This document shows positions 19,037-32,250 of a DNA stretch of 64,000 bases, piece after piece. The stretch's first letter is position 1; every line of letters starts with the position of its first letter. Source of the DNA: Leptoclinus maculatus. Taxonomy: Eukaryota; Chordata; Actinopteri; Perciformes; Stichaeidae. The notes under the pieces are model-generated. The model was not told the DNA's origin and searched no databases. It saw only the letters and a list, made by a program, of their open reading frames with translations. Location of the stretch: NCBI GenBank assembly GCA_032191485.1, contig JAVDOI010000006.1:14908740-14972739 (forward strand). The letters are read 5' to 3'. Both the position numbers and the translations under genes were made by a program.

Positions 19037-20563
19037 AACGCTCCAAAAGTAATGGTTTGAAAAAAAATTGTGGAGCTCAATTATGGATCGGTATCAGCGC
19101 AACTTTTGACATTCTGTGTTGTATGCATCGTCATTACCACTTTAGAGATTTATGAAAGGGGAACATCCTTGTGTGCCAACTTGAACAAAAAATTGTGTAG
19201 TCATCTTTATTGAGGACCTGCTTGTACAGTGAACTGTTTGGTGATGTTTCAGGATTTAAATACTGTATTAAATACTGAACAATTACCTTGTGTGTTGTAC
19301 CTTATCTTAGTCAGATTCAACTTCATTGACTCGGTATGTTGACACATTCAAGGGGTTTAATGCTCAGTAGCTCTCGATATGCTCAAACAGACTAGAAAAG
19401 TTAACAGGAAGATGGAAATATTGACAGTTCACGGCTTAACAAAGATAAACAAACACAGTAGGTATTATGCTATTATACAGGTAAGAGCTGGTCAGCAAAC
19501 ACTAGGATATTTGACAGTTCAAATTGTTATTGAACGTACAGGATTGTGGGACAAAGTGCAAGATTCCAACGCACTGGCATGAATGCTGGAATGACAAATA
19601 TTGGAAATAAATATAGTATGAACAGTAATTTAGTAGTGGGATTTAGTATTGCTTCGTGACCAGGTTGAAGACTACAAACAGAAATTAAAATTGTCCTGAG
19701 AAGAGCTACACATTGAAAAGTAAAGGGTGATTTAGCAGTCACAGGTTATGCAGCTTAATGCAATTTGCTATACAAGGCAACCTACTAAAAGCCTAATGTG
19801 AAATCATCATATTTCTAAGTACTAAATGATTACAAAACACAGTTTACTCTAAATATGAAAAGCTACATAATCCAGTAAAATGGCCGAAATGTGAAGTAGT
19901 TGAACGTTTCCCTTAGTCAACACTTTGAAAAAACACCATACACACCGATTTATGCTCGGGTAGCATGCCTCCTCCTTTACCACTGACAGACAGATAGCTA
20001 TAACAAAGTGTAACGACAACTTTATTTACTGAAATGTCAATCCTTAACATAAATAATTGTCAGAACCCGATGAGGGCACACTAAAAATCAAGGACCAAGT
20101 GCTGCCTGTGAGGCAAATAAGGTGCAAAATGTTCTCACTTCCCATAATGCACCGGGTTATACACCAATGCATCTTGGGACAAAGAAGGGACCGTTGTAGT
20201 GTTGGGAAGAGTCCTTGAACGTGAGATGAATTGTCTTTCCGACGGTTATTCAAATACGTTTTTGAACAACTACTAGTGGGTAATAACATTTTCAACAAAC
20301 TATACAGGTGAGTTCTTGTAGATTCAGACTGCAAACGGAAACAATGTACGGCTTCTCTCACTTAACTTGTCTGTTTGTTAACATTAGACCGGATCCATGT
20401 TATGGTTTACAAGCAGTTAGCTTCTGCGCATTGTAATCCAGCTAACGTTTATTCGACTGTAGTGGAACTGTTCAGTGTTTTTAAACAATTAAAACACCGC
20501 CGTGTTGCATTTGTATTTTCTAGAGTCGTGACACGGGTGTGTGTGTGTGCGCAGTTGGGAGAA
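19037..20563. other. brk1-rbm5 intergenic region
   Basis: About 1.5 kb with no recognisable exon. It should contain the rbm5 promoter and 5'UTR near its right end. Short open frames here show no family features. Confidence 0.5.
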
Positions 20564-23500
20564 ATGGGAGCCGATAAAAGGTGAGTAGTAGTTAGCGCTG
20601 TTCGCCATGGTAGGCGTGGCTAACTAAAATGGCAGCGTTCATTTTATTTTTCGCTATGCGAATGTTAAACTAACGTTTAATGGCGTCGAGAACATCCGCC
20701 TGTGACTTGGTATAGATTGACGTTAGCCTCGCAATAGCTGTAAATAGTTAACGGCCAACGTTAGATAAGTTGTTTAACGTTATCTCCGAAGACAGGGTAA
20801 TTTCAGTCAACACTTTGTTGATGTGTAGCCTAACGTTGGAATGGTTCCATCGTAGGGTTTAGTCTCTTAAACAAAACGTGGCCTAATATTTTCCTCATGG
20901 TCCTAAACAATGTAATTACAATTATTCAATTACCTTTATATAATAAAAGTATAATGTATGCCTAACTAATAGAGCTAGACACTGTGCTCTCCAAATTGAG
21001 AGAAAGTTGCATGTCAGTGCTGTATAATGTTTCCATCTTCTGAAATGAGATGGTCACCACTAACTTATTTTGTGGTTACTTTGTTGCACATTTGCTTAGT
21101 TTCTCTCTGCCCACATCACATTAATTGAGGAATCAGTTAATGGTTTGAGTTTGTATAAAATGTAGACAGTGCCCCTACAACAAAGGAAATACACAGTACC
21201 AGGCTTATTTTTTTATGTACTGTCAATCAAGGAATTATGTCGTGAGTTTGCTGATACAACAGTATCTGATTGAGTCATATTATAAGGAATATTGTGCAAT
21301 TGCAGACGAGTTGTACTGATGTGCTGCTTTGCCTCTCAATGTCCTCCTGAATAGGATTAGTCGGACAGAACGTAGCGGTAGATATGGTTCTGAACAATCG
21401 CGCGATGAATCAGAATGGCGCGACAGAAGAGAGAGGGACCAGGAGCGTGATCACAACATGCGCCGCTGGGGCGAAGAGAGACGCAGTGATCGCTTTGAAG
21501 GAGATCGTCGAGGATCAAGAGACAGTCCAGAGGTAGTTTCTTATTTTCTGATATCATTGAGTTACAATGGTAGTATAATATATAAGCAAACATACTTTGT
21601 TGTATGTTGACATCCACTCCTAACTGATGCACTGATCCATTTATTTTCAGCAAAGAGAAAGGAAACGACGCAATAGTGATAGATCAGAAGATGGTTGTCA
21701 CTCCGATGGCGACTACCCAGAGCAGGATTACAGAAGGGAGCCTGGGGACGAGAAGAAAAGCAAGACCATCATGCTCTGGGGTCTGTCACCTCATGTCACT
21801 GAAGACAATGTACGTCCTTAGTTTTCTTCTGCAGATATGCAACCCATTTCATGTTTATAATGTTTTTTCACTATTCATTCTGTAAGATGAAATGCCTTAG
21901 TAGAGGGGAATTGGAATCATAATATTAACACACCATCTGCACATTGTTCAGGTTTGTTTTGCCATAGACCAACTGGAAGGACCGCAGCCAGTGGATGTCA
22001 GGCTGATGAAAAAGAAAACAGGTGAGAACTAGATGTATGACGGAACTCTACCTCCCCCCCCCAGTCTGTGACCGTAGGGCAAATCTGCTTCCATTCAGAC
22101 CTATTTTCCCATAGCAGCTAGGAGAGAATATTATCACGGTACTTGAAAAAAGTTAAAAAATGTTGATTTAAGACATTTCGGTTCACTGTGGAACTTTTAA
22201 AGGTAAGTAAGAGCAGCAATATCAGTTTAAACAGACGTTCAATTGGCAGACACACTTTGTTGTAGAGTGTGTTTCAAAAAGTGCTATTCAGCAGGAATTC
22301 TTGCTATGGTAAAACTCCTAAGGAGTGGCCTACTGTGTACCAAACAGGGCCTGGGTCGTGAAGCAGTTTGTGGAAGAGTTTGAATAATATGCCCATGGAC
22401 TCTTAACTAACACGCCTCCCGTCTATATTTGAATGCTGTCTCTAGGTATAAGCCGTGGTTTCGCCTTCGTGGACTTTTATCACTTGCAAGATGCTACCCG
22501 ATGGATGGAGACCAATCAGGTTGCTTCACAATCGCCAAGTCTAGTTTTAATCTTGGGGATCTGGAAAAATAACTCAAAAGGCAACCATAGTGCATTGTAT
22601 AAGTAGTGTGGAAATGAAAAAAACAAAACCTCATGGATTGTATGCCACAGAGCAAAAGGTTTGATTTGTATATTAGTAGAGATTGTAATATACATGATTT
22701 ACAACTTAATGTTGTAACAAATATTTTGTTTACTTAACTATAATGGCAGTAGCATAAAAGCTGCCGGTTAGACTCATATTTTGAGGTTATCTCCTGAAGT
22801 AATCTGCATTTAAGACAATGAATACACTATCTTTACCTTGCTGATGCATCTGCAATGATCTTTCAGAGTTGAATCTAAGCTCAGCCTATTCTTTTTAAGT
22901 CTACCTCTAACTAGAAGAGGACATTTTATTTTAATCTTCCTTTTTTTTTTTTTTTTTAAAGCAGTCAAAATGTCTGTTAGGGTCACATTGTACACACTGC
23001 TCCAGCTCAGCCTGAGCACTCGGGTCCCAAACACTTAAACCCCTCTATACATCATGCTCACATATACATCATGTGCCTGTCTTGTCTTTAACACAAAGGC
23101 TCTCTGTTGGGGGTCCCTCTCCCCCTCCTCTCCCTTCCAACACTGCTTGCTCTATTGATGAGATTGATACTCGCCAGGAATGCTTGAGTGACTTTTGTCA
23201 TCCTCTTTCAGAAACGTCTGACCATCCAAGGCAAAAGCGTGGACATGCACTACAGTCATCCCAGAAACAAGTATGAAGACTGGCTCTGCAACACTGTAAG
23301 TTAATGATCCGTCTTGGTTTCATGGCCACAATATCCCAAAAATGCTACTACAGAACACTTCAAACACACACGGGCCTATAAGTACCTATTTTAGGCCCAC
23401 AAGTTACAATTGTTGCAGTCAGCTTATTCTGTGGTGCATCTACATTTGAATAAGCGGTAACGGTTAGGTTGTGTCTCAGGTAAGTATGGTATGCTGCACC

Positions 23501-26500
23501 AATATAGCTTGCCTGTTTTCTGAGGCAGCACTGTTCAGGGCTTTAGTAGGTGTATAATAAAAATGATGTGAACGGTTACTTGCAGTGTGGCCTGTACAAT
23601 TTCCGGAGGAGGCTGAAGTGCTTCAGGTGTGGAGCAGCCAAAGCCGGTAAGTAGTTAAATCAACCAGAGGCCGCTGACTGCAGACATCTGGGCAGCCTGA
23701 GTCAACAGGGCTGGGATGCAAAGCAAAGTTTATCTTGTTGGTGTTGTAGAGGCCCAGTAAACCAAATGATATGGATTCATAAGTGTTATAACTGTCCGAT
23801 GTAGGTAGAGTGCATAGATTGAAAACAGCATGCCTTTTTTTTTTTCTTTTTTTTTTTTTTTGCTACCTGGCAATAATCCAAAATGGGGACAATACACAAT
23901 GGAGTTCATGAAATAGGCTGATATTGTAAATACTAACTCTTTTTAACACAGTGACCCGATTTGACAATTCTCACCGTATACCCCATTTTTAATTCTTCTA
24001 ATTACACATCGGAACATTCTGTTAATGCCCCTCTTACTTCTCTGTTATTCTCTCAACAGAAAGTGAAGCCTGCAATAACACTGGAGTCTCCGAAGCTCAA
24101 CCCAGCGGAGATTTCTATGGCGACAGTAAGGACTTCTCTTTTATAGACGCAACGTCCTAATTAGTTTGGAACGAAAAGTGTCCCTATCCATGGTAGGTTG
24201 TTATTAAATATAGACTTTTGACCTGCACAGCGATCATCTTGAGAAATGTTGCATCTCTGGCCACCGTGGAAGCCATCTTGACATCCCTGGCACCGTACGC
24301 TAATCTTTCACCGAACAACATTCGCCTCATCAAGGACAAGCAGACGGGCCAGAACAGAGGCTTTGCCTTTGTACAGCTGTCCTCTCCTCTGGTAAGATGT
24401 TCTTTAACATGTAAAAAATAACATTGTCTCAATTTATTGTTGTTTAGCGTCATCATTTACTGATAAAACAACCAACTACTTATCAGGGGCCTCCATTGGG
24501 CGTTGCACTGGTACTCCTGGGTTGTCTTTAAGTTTTCTCCTTAATGAACTTGCTATCTCATTGATTCCTTCATATCACTTAAAGTTGAATATCCTCCTTT
24601 TCACAGGAGGCCTCTCAGCTGCTGACCATCTTACAGGGACTGCAGCCGCCTCTCAAACTGGACGGAAAAACAATTGGGGTGGATTATGCTAAGAGTGCTA
24701 GAAAGTGAGTATAATCGTGTATAATGTGCATTGATTTTGGGAAAAGATTTACCTGGCATATCGTCTGAGATACAGCAACACTCAAATTAAAGTTGGGAAT
24801 CAACCTTTGCCTGTTTTTAGGGACCTTTTACTCTCTGACGGGAATCGTGTCAGTGCCTTCTCTGTGGCCAGTACAGCCATTGCTGCAGCCCAGTGGTCCT
24901 CAAGTCAGGTAGGTCCATTTCCTGTCAACATCCTGTGACTTATGATCTCCCAGCGTCAGCGTAACGGGCTCATAACGTATGCTTTACCTTCTCAGCCTCA
25001 GCAGAGCACAGAGGGAATGTCGGAGTACAGCTACCTGCAAGAAGGCTATTTGCCGATGTCACAGGTCAGTCGAACAAATGAAGCAAACGTTGTAACTGAT
25101 CAACTGTAATTTAAGAGCAGATGCATTCTAATGTCTTTCATTTTAGTTTAAAGATGCATTCAGTCTTCACATCTTTTTGTAAATCCAATGGCAGCTATAG
25201 AAGACTACAACACAGAGAAATAAATGTCCTGATTTTTGATTCACCGCATTGAAGAAAAAAAAGTGTTTTACATATTTTAAATACTAAGAAAACATTTACA
25301 TCTGCAAGTATCTACATCTTCCTTTGGGTGAAGACTGACTTAAGTGAGGTATTTTTGTACCACTGAAGTTCCCACATTAACTATGTAATTCAACAAATTA
25401 CTTTTTTTCAATAGGACTACCAGGCGTACTACCAGCAAGCAGCGGGAGCCAGCACCTCCCAGGGAAACGGGATACTAGGAGGTATGAAATGCTTTCAGGC
25501 CTTACGTCAAAGCGTCTGATGTATGCTGGCCGCTTAGCTGAGCTACACTTCAAAGCCGGTACTCCATGTATGGAGCCACTACAACACTGTCCTGTAAATA
25601 TTTCAGAATATAAGCCTTGTGTTAACAAGTGAAGGGATTTTGTTCACAGAAAGGCTCTAGACGGCTTTTCTTTAGAAATGGAAACAGGAAGTGTTGAGTT
25701 AAAAATGAAGATGAACTTGTTTCTTGTCTGTAGTAACATTGCTGGTACGGTCAATATACTGTCAAACGATCATTTTCACTGTCTGGTGTGTAAAAGGCAC
25801 GCAGGGAAAAAAAATGAATCTAGAAGAGATGCAGCCGAGCCGTACCGGATCTGCTCTAGCATGTTCACGTGGGCGCTGGAGTAACAAACATGCCCTGCTC
25901 ACGCAGGCAGTGTCTCCTGGGCGTTACATAGATGTTGGTGCAGCTACTGACTCTTAATTGTGTAATAGTATTGGAAAACAAATTATATTACAGTTTGTGT
26001 TTAGTAGGTCTGCACCATGGCCCAAATGATTATCGCGATTATTTTTTATCAATATTGGGATCACACTTTTTTTTGCACAATTACTCACTGATTTTAGGGA
26101 CAAAATATTTTAATTGCACTTTCACATTTAAATAAACAGCACTGCTTTCACTTCCATGTTTTGCTACATTCCTGCTAATCTTTGCTTCAAAATAAGAGTT
26201 AAAGTTAGGTTCTTCATCTGAATTCAGTTCATTTTCTTCTTGCTTAAGATATCTTTTAATCTGGACTGCAGCTGCAAAATTAACAAAAGTTTTTCGCAGC
26301 TGCAGTGTGAAAGCGCAGCGGCATGACCGCTTCCCAAAAGTCAAGCCAAAATATGTTGGGCGCCCCGAGTGGCTGGCTGTCCATTTAGGAAGCTCTTGAT
26401 TTGATATGCAGCAGAGTTTATCGCTGCATATCGTGGGAAGTAAGCTTGGCTGATATAAGAGTTGTAACAAATTCCTGTTTTCTTTACATTCAAAGCAATG

Positions 26501-29500
26501 ATTGAGGTTTTCTGAAGGTAATTTATGGTTCTGCTAGACTACCGCACGTTTATCACAGGTGCGTGCGGGAGTTAAGTTGTTGATTGGAGTGAAAATGCTG
26601 TTTTTAAAATGCTAAATGCCAACAAATCAAGTGAGCAATCAATTTGTTCGGGCTCTACCGAATAGTTCAACGCTTCATTTGTAACGTGACATTAGTGACA
26701 TCCAAATTATTATATAAAAAATTATAGAAACACTGCAATAGTCCACCCTCTCTCACACACACAGCAAGCGACGCAGCACTCACTTCATTGTCTCCGTCTG
26801 TCCTAATATCTTTGTTTTTCTTAAAGCAATGCTGTAAGTAAACCTTTTCTTTTAGAAGCACAGACAGACTCTGAACAAAGTAAAACATTGACTCTGTTTT
26901 TGTAGTGATGTTAACTGTTGGAAACATTGTCACGGATCTCTGTGTTCCCAATTGTAGCTGCCCCGGGTGTAAAGATTCCAGCTGGAGTAGTAATGGCACA
27001 GAATGCACAAGCCTACCAACCCCATATAATCGCTCACCCTGCTGTTCAGGTAACATGCACATTTTTTGTTAATTGTCTAATTATGCTAAAGTGCTTTTGT
27101 GGTATTAAAATGCATGCTGTAACAATCTCTAAATAACCATTGCTTTACATGCAGGCATTGTCACTTGCCCAGCAGTTGGAAGCTAAAGCGCACACAGGGC
27201 ATCTTGTTGGCCTTGGAGCTGCTGCCAGTACATTAACCGCCTCAGGACAGACAGCTGACGCCAGTACTGGTATGAGCACACTAGATCCCCTACCACCTGT
27301 CCCATTGACGTGTGATGCACATAAAGAGATCATCCTCTTGAGGTCACTGTAATGTACATCTGTTATATACACAGAGACACGAGAATGTGGCTCTGCAGCA
27401 ACGACTAGTCTAGAACTGAATATGTGGACCATGTAGCGGTACCTGAGATTGCTTTCTATTACTGCTGTAATATTCTCCAGTAATTGTTAATAATGGTATG
27501 TTTTTATGTGCAACAGTTCCTGACACGTCCACCTATCAGTATGATGAGTCCTCTGGCTTCTATTATGATCCTCAAACTGGCCTCTACTATGACCCAAACA
27601 CTCATGTAAGTAGTGCACAGCCCCCACGTGTGAGTCATGTTGGTGAGAGTCACAGGAGTTCATATTGTTTTGATTATGTGCTTTTCAGTATTACTACAAC
27701 TCTCAGACCCAGCAGTATCTGTACTGGGACAGTGAGAAACAGACGTACGTACCCGCCTCAACCGACGCAAATGCTGCGCTAAATGATAACGCGGCAGCAG
27801 GCGGCAAAGAACCTAAAGAGGGAAAGGAGAAAAAGGAAAAGCCCAAAAGCAAGACTGCTCAGCAGGTATTGTGATATGAATTCTACATCAGAACATGTTG
27901 TCTTTTAAAAGCATGTCGCTTCGTCTACTTCACCTTCTGTGTAGCCTTTTCTGAATATTTTTCACTTCCAGCTCTCGTGTTCAAACCGGTTTGATTCTTT
28001 CAGATTGCTAAAGACATGGAGCGGTGGGCTAAAAGTCTCAACAAGCACAAAGACAATTTCAGGGGTGGCTTTCAGCCTGTTAGTCAAGAAGAGAGGAAGG
28101 AGGCAGCCGCTGCTGATGCTGGCTTCATACTGTTTGAAAAGAAGGTACGCTAGTGGGATGATGTCTCAAATCAAAGTTCTGAGACTACATGTGGGAGCTT
28201 TAGACTTCAATATCCTAAATGGATTGATTGATTTTTTTTTTTTCTTTCTTTTAGCAGGCAGGCAGTCTAGAGAGACTCATGCCAGAGGTGCCAAGAGGCC
28301 CCGAGGAGGAGCCACCAACCAGCTCAGTCAACAGTTCCAAGGTGAGTGTTTTCTACATCCTTTGCCGTGTTCAAGCAATTATTGTCAAAGCTATTTTAAT
28401 TGCATTGTAAATGCATGTATTTATATTAACAACCTTTACGACTGCCTTTGTCTAATCATGGCGTGCTTAGTGTGGCCTTGTGGCAGCCTACAGTGGAGAC
28501 AGTGACCCTGAGGAAGGGGTAACAGATTGTGATGCTGGTGATGGAAGCCAGGACAAGCTGACCGACTGGTCAAAGTTGGCCTGCTTGCTGTGTAGGAGAC
28601 AGTTTCCCAACAAAGAGAGTCTAGTTCGACATCAGCAACTCTCTGACCTCCACAAGGTAACATCACACATATTGTCTTCAGGCCTAAAATGAATAAAAAA
28701 AAAAAAGACCAATAATTCATTGAGATATTCATCTCATCTTTCCAAGAAAAACCTGGAGGTTCTCCACCGATCCAAAATGACCGAAGCAGAGCTGGAAGAG
28801 TTGGAGAGAAAAGAAACTGAGGTTCGTCTTAATGCATAATTAACCAGCTGGTAGTGAGTCAAAGTGTTCCCGCTGTTAGTGTGACTGCTTTTTAAACGCT
28901 AAAATGTTTTTATCCTGCTGGTGAATAGCTGAAATATAGAGACCGTGCGGCTGAGAGGAGAGAAAAATATGGCATCCCTGAACCTCCAGCACCCAAAAAG
29001 AAGAAGTTCAGCCAACCAGCACCCGTCATGTAAGGAACTTTGTTTTGTTAATTCCCCAATTTGAGTAAAATGCTTTTTGTCGGTCCCTGCAGAGCTCTAG
29101 TTGTTTGTTTTTTGTAATATACAAAGCATTAAAATGTGCCTTTTTGTGTGCAGTAACTATGAGCAGCCCACTAAAGACGGTCTGAACAGTGACAATATTG
29201 GGAACAAAATGCTGCAGGCCATGGGATGGAAGGAGGGTAAAGGTCTCGGCCGCAACCAGCAGGGAATCACTACGCCTATTGAGGTAAACGGCAATCAGCT
29301 GGTGTTGTCGGGGAGTTACCGGTACCCATCGGCATCAACAACTGTGTAATTCTCTAAACTACTTTTAGCTGAGTTGTAAAGTTTTGTGTTTTTCCTCCTC
29401 AGGCACAGTTGAGAACAAAAGGAGCTGGACTTGGTACTAAAGGCACCAACTACTCCCTCTCTGCTTCTGACACGTACAAAGACGCAGTCCGCAAAGCCAT

Positions 29501-29528
29501 GTTTGCGCGCTTCACTGAATTGGAATGA
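20564..29528 (+). CDS. rbm5: RNA-binding protein 5 (RBM5/LUCA15), 24 coding exons
   Basis: RBM5 is a nuclear splicing regulator found with prespliceosomal complexes. The model has about 835 residues (human 815). Exons: 20564-20580, 21355-21532, 21651-21809, 21952-22021, 22446-22519, 23212-23295, 23586-23646, 24060-24125, 24231-24391, 24607-24704, 24821-24908, 24996-25064, 25415-25481, 26958-27049, 27155-27269, 27517-27605, 27689-27865, 28004-28144, 28258-28341, 28471-28656, 28747-28821, 28929-29029, 29154-29283, 29403-29528. All have GT/AG ends and closing phases. Domains: an arginine-rich N-terminus starting MGADKRISRTERSGRYG; RRM1 about 102-182; RanBP2-type zinc finger with Cys192, 195, 206 and 209; RRM2 about 237-320; OCRE about 467-521 (YQYDESSGFYYDP); C2H2 finger with Cys668, Cys671, His684 and His691; G-patch about 763-808. 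The ending AVRKAMFARFTELE and the start MGADKR favour RBM5 over RBM10. The linker before OCRE (about residues 400-465, Ala- and Gln-rich) differs from human RBM5. Confidence 0.95.
22941..22957. repeat. Poly-T tract in rbm5 intron
   Basis: A run of about 17 T, within the intron between rbm5 exons 5 and 6. Confidence 0.8.
26007..26560. repeat. Dispersed teleost repeat in rbm5 intron 13
   Basis: The block starts with GTCTGCACCATGGCCCAAATGATTATCGCGATTATTTTT, recorded here as two words: GCACCATGGCCCAAATG and ATTATCGCGATTATTTTT. It continues with TCAATATTGGGATCACAC and TTTAATTGCACTTTCACATT. These words match a common fish MITE-like repeat known from memory. The right boundary is uncertain. It takes up much of the longest rbm5 intron (25,482-26,957). 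Confidence 0.5.
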
Positions 29529-29850
29529 GTCGTCTGTCTCGAGCTCGAGTGATTTATCGTCGTGAAGATGATTTGATTGTTTTTGAAGGGGAGCTCCACC
29601 GTGTCTGCATCAACAGTGACCAGTGAAATGACGCAAAAGAGACGATCTCCCTTATTGATTTCACTCTATGTATGATGCCTTTTGTCAACTTGGTTAAACC
29701 AGACGATAGAACAAATCTGTAATGGAGGCTTAAGATGGAAGATAATATAATTTATATATTGTACATAGACAAAGTAAATTTACTTCCCTTGTTTACATTT
29801 TTCTTCCATCTTAATGCCATTTATTTTTTTTTTGGTCTCAGCATGTTAAA

Positions 29851-29901
29851 AATAAATGTACAGTTTTTACAAAAATATTGTCTGTTTATACAGAAAATAA
29901 A
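29851..29901 (+). terminator. rbm5: rbm5 polyadenylation signals
   Basis: AATAAA at 29,851-29,856 and again at 29,896-29,901, about 320-370 nt after the rbm5 stop codon. Confidence 0.7.
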
Positions 29902-31398
29902 TGAAAGAAGTGGTTTATGATGGTCTTTATCATGTTTTATCACCCATGGCAGAAATGTTATTTAACAAATGATGGCTGTATTATTAAGGAGGAGGTGTAA
30001 TCTTCATCATATACATAGACCTGAAGATGTAGAATCTCTAGTTACAGTGCAGTTTGTAATTTATTAAAAAGCAAAAGTAGGGAAATAACACGGTCATCAA
30101 AACTTACAGACTGAAGTCTATTGTGTGCATCCTGCATAGGCAAAAAACAATCTTCATATGTATATCTTAACTCGCTTCTCATTTCTCTAAGTGGGGGAAA
30201 AAACCTTTGAATTACTACTGAGACTACAATGATGCACTGCAAAATTACACCTGAATATATAATGAAACCTGCAACTGGACAAAATGCCTGGTGGAATATG
30301 CAGGTGGTTGGTGATTTCTGATGTTGGACTACAATAGTCTATTTTATTAATTCATGCAGGCACAAGAGATGGAGTAAATTAGAATGGTGCAGCAGGTCTA
30401 TATCAACACTACCAGCTGGGACTTCTTTTAATAGTGGCTAAAGAACAGAATCTTCAAAGTACTTCTCACTCAGGTAGGGTGCTTCCCGCATGTTTGCTCA
30501 TCTTAACTTATCTACAGTTTGCTGTTCTGTCTACTGGAACTGCATCATCTCCTAAATATACAGTGTAGACGCTTATAGCTTTTTAGAAGCTACTGCAGAC
30601 AGACTGTCTTTATGTGCTTTACTTGAGTATTTCTGTTTTATCCTACTTCTACTTTTACTTCTACTTCACTACATTTCAGAGAGAAATATTGTAATTTTCT
30701 CTTAAAGCTGTGACAAGTAAAACATGATCAGTTTATAAAATATAATCCATTGTTACAGATTAAACTAATAAGTATATGAAGTAGTTAACCTTGCCCGATA
30801 AAGTACTGCTTAGAAATGAATACATCAAAAATAATGATCCAACAATATGATTGTATAACATAACTACTTTTACTTTTGATACTTAAACCTTTGAGACCCA
30901 CATAGACCTATGTGTGTCTTATTTGTTTTTTATTTAATTCATTAAAATAAATAGTTAGTGCTTAGAACATTATGATGGCAGTTCCAGTGCCCAGTTAAAT
31001 GCATGCATTTATAAGTAGTTGCAGCAATGTGTGTATCTTAACACTTGACATTCAGAGATTTCTGCAAGGCTTGCATTCCTTCCGTGATTGGATGAGGAGC
31101 ACTTTTCTTCTGAAAAATGTTTATATGTTTTTTGCTGATGACAGAAATACAGTTTCCCTCCTTAACTGTAATACTGATTCTCTCTGTTGAATGGTTTTGT
31201 TTGTCAGTCTTTGTTTTACAGCAGTGCCCTAGCCTTTATGCTATATATGCCATAGATGATTTTCTTCTGAATAGAAAAAGTGCCATTATCTGTTTCTGAC
31301 AACATTTTCTGCCATCATTCCATTGCATTACCTTTTGTATCATATCTGCTCGACAAAGAAACCATAACCATAGTAGGTTCATCAGCAACTTTATGACA
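29902..31398. other. Intergenic region downstream of rbm5
   Basis: About 1.5 kb with no recognisable exon, repeat family or RNA gene. AT-rich and featureless by eye. Confidence 0.5.
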
Positions 31399-31404
31399 TT
31401 TATT
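31399..31404 (-). terminator. Possible minus-strand poly(A) signal
   Basis: TTTATT on the plus strand reads AATAAA on the minus strand. It lies about 350 nt beyond the stop codon of the candidate minus-strand exons at 31,752-32,250. Confidence 0.3.
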
Positions 31405-31751
31405 TTCAACATTCACATGTATCCACCTTAAATTCACAATATAATATCAAAAAATACATTTTTAAACATAAAGTGATTGAGATTTGAGATTGTGAGGTTT
31501 CTTTTTTTTGTTTGTAAGTTTACGTGACAAGAATTATGGTAAGTAACCTCATTGTACATCACAAATGGTCCTTTAAATGGAAAGTATAATTACGTGCAAT
31601 TTTACACTTTACTAAGATGCACCAACTGATAAAAACCACAGCTCACAACATTTACCGCCTGACAGGTTTAATGTCAGACTTACTCGCTGCAACGTAAGGC
31701 CCTGAAGAAGTAAGATCAAACAATTACTGATCTGGTTTAACAGATAGAGTC

Positions 31752-32250
31752 TTACCAGTCGTCTGAGGAGAGCAGCTTAAAGCAGACTGACATGCTCTCC
31801 ACAGGGTTGGTCAACGGCTGCAGCTGAATCTTTTTTGCAGCTTGGAGGCTGCGGTCACTGGCTGCCTTCTTGCCTGGTAAACAGAAAAATACTCCATCAA
31901 AACATTGTTCTTACTGTAGCTAGTGCTACTGTAATTCTCGACTACGTCTTTAGTCGACTTGTGCCTACATCTATCGGCTACCTCCTTGTCTGGTGAGATT
32001 AAAGACAAAATGGGTGTCACTTAAATTTCTTCTCTGCGTTTAATCAAGGGACAATTTGAATGCAGGTGTTGTATCCAAAGGTTTGAGTATAGAAAATATC
32101 ATGTTGTGTGACTATCAGACATTTAAAAAACCTAGAAGAAACAGCAAGGGTTCCCACAAAAGACAGACATCCTCATTCAACATTTAGAAGAACTGACCTG
32201 CTTCACTGAGTTTGCCAGAAAACACAGACAGACGAGACGTTCTTCTCTGT
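31752..32250 (-). CDS. Candidate last two exons of an unrecognised minus-strand gene
   Basis: Two adjacent exon-like segments splice cleanly on the minus strand. The upstream one is 32,250 (or 32,246) to 32,198. It follows a TTTGTTTGCAG acceptor and ends GAAGCAG|GTCAGT. The last one is 31,873-31,752, after a TTTACCAG acceptor. Joined in phase they read RRTSRLSVFSGKLSEA, then GKKAASDRSLQAAKKIQLQ and PLTNPVESMSVCFKLLSSDDW before TAA (reported as separate pieces). The peptide is basic and serine-rich with an acidic SSDDW end. It looks protein-like rather than random, and a minus-strand AATAAA lies about 350 nt further on. I do not recognise the family. A possible earlier exon is at 35,321-35,461. 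It could also be a chance open frame. Confidence 0.35.
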
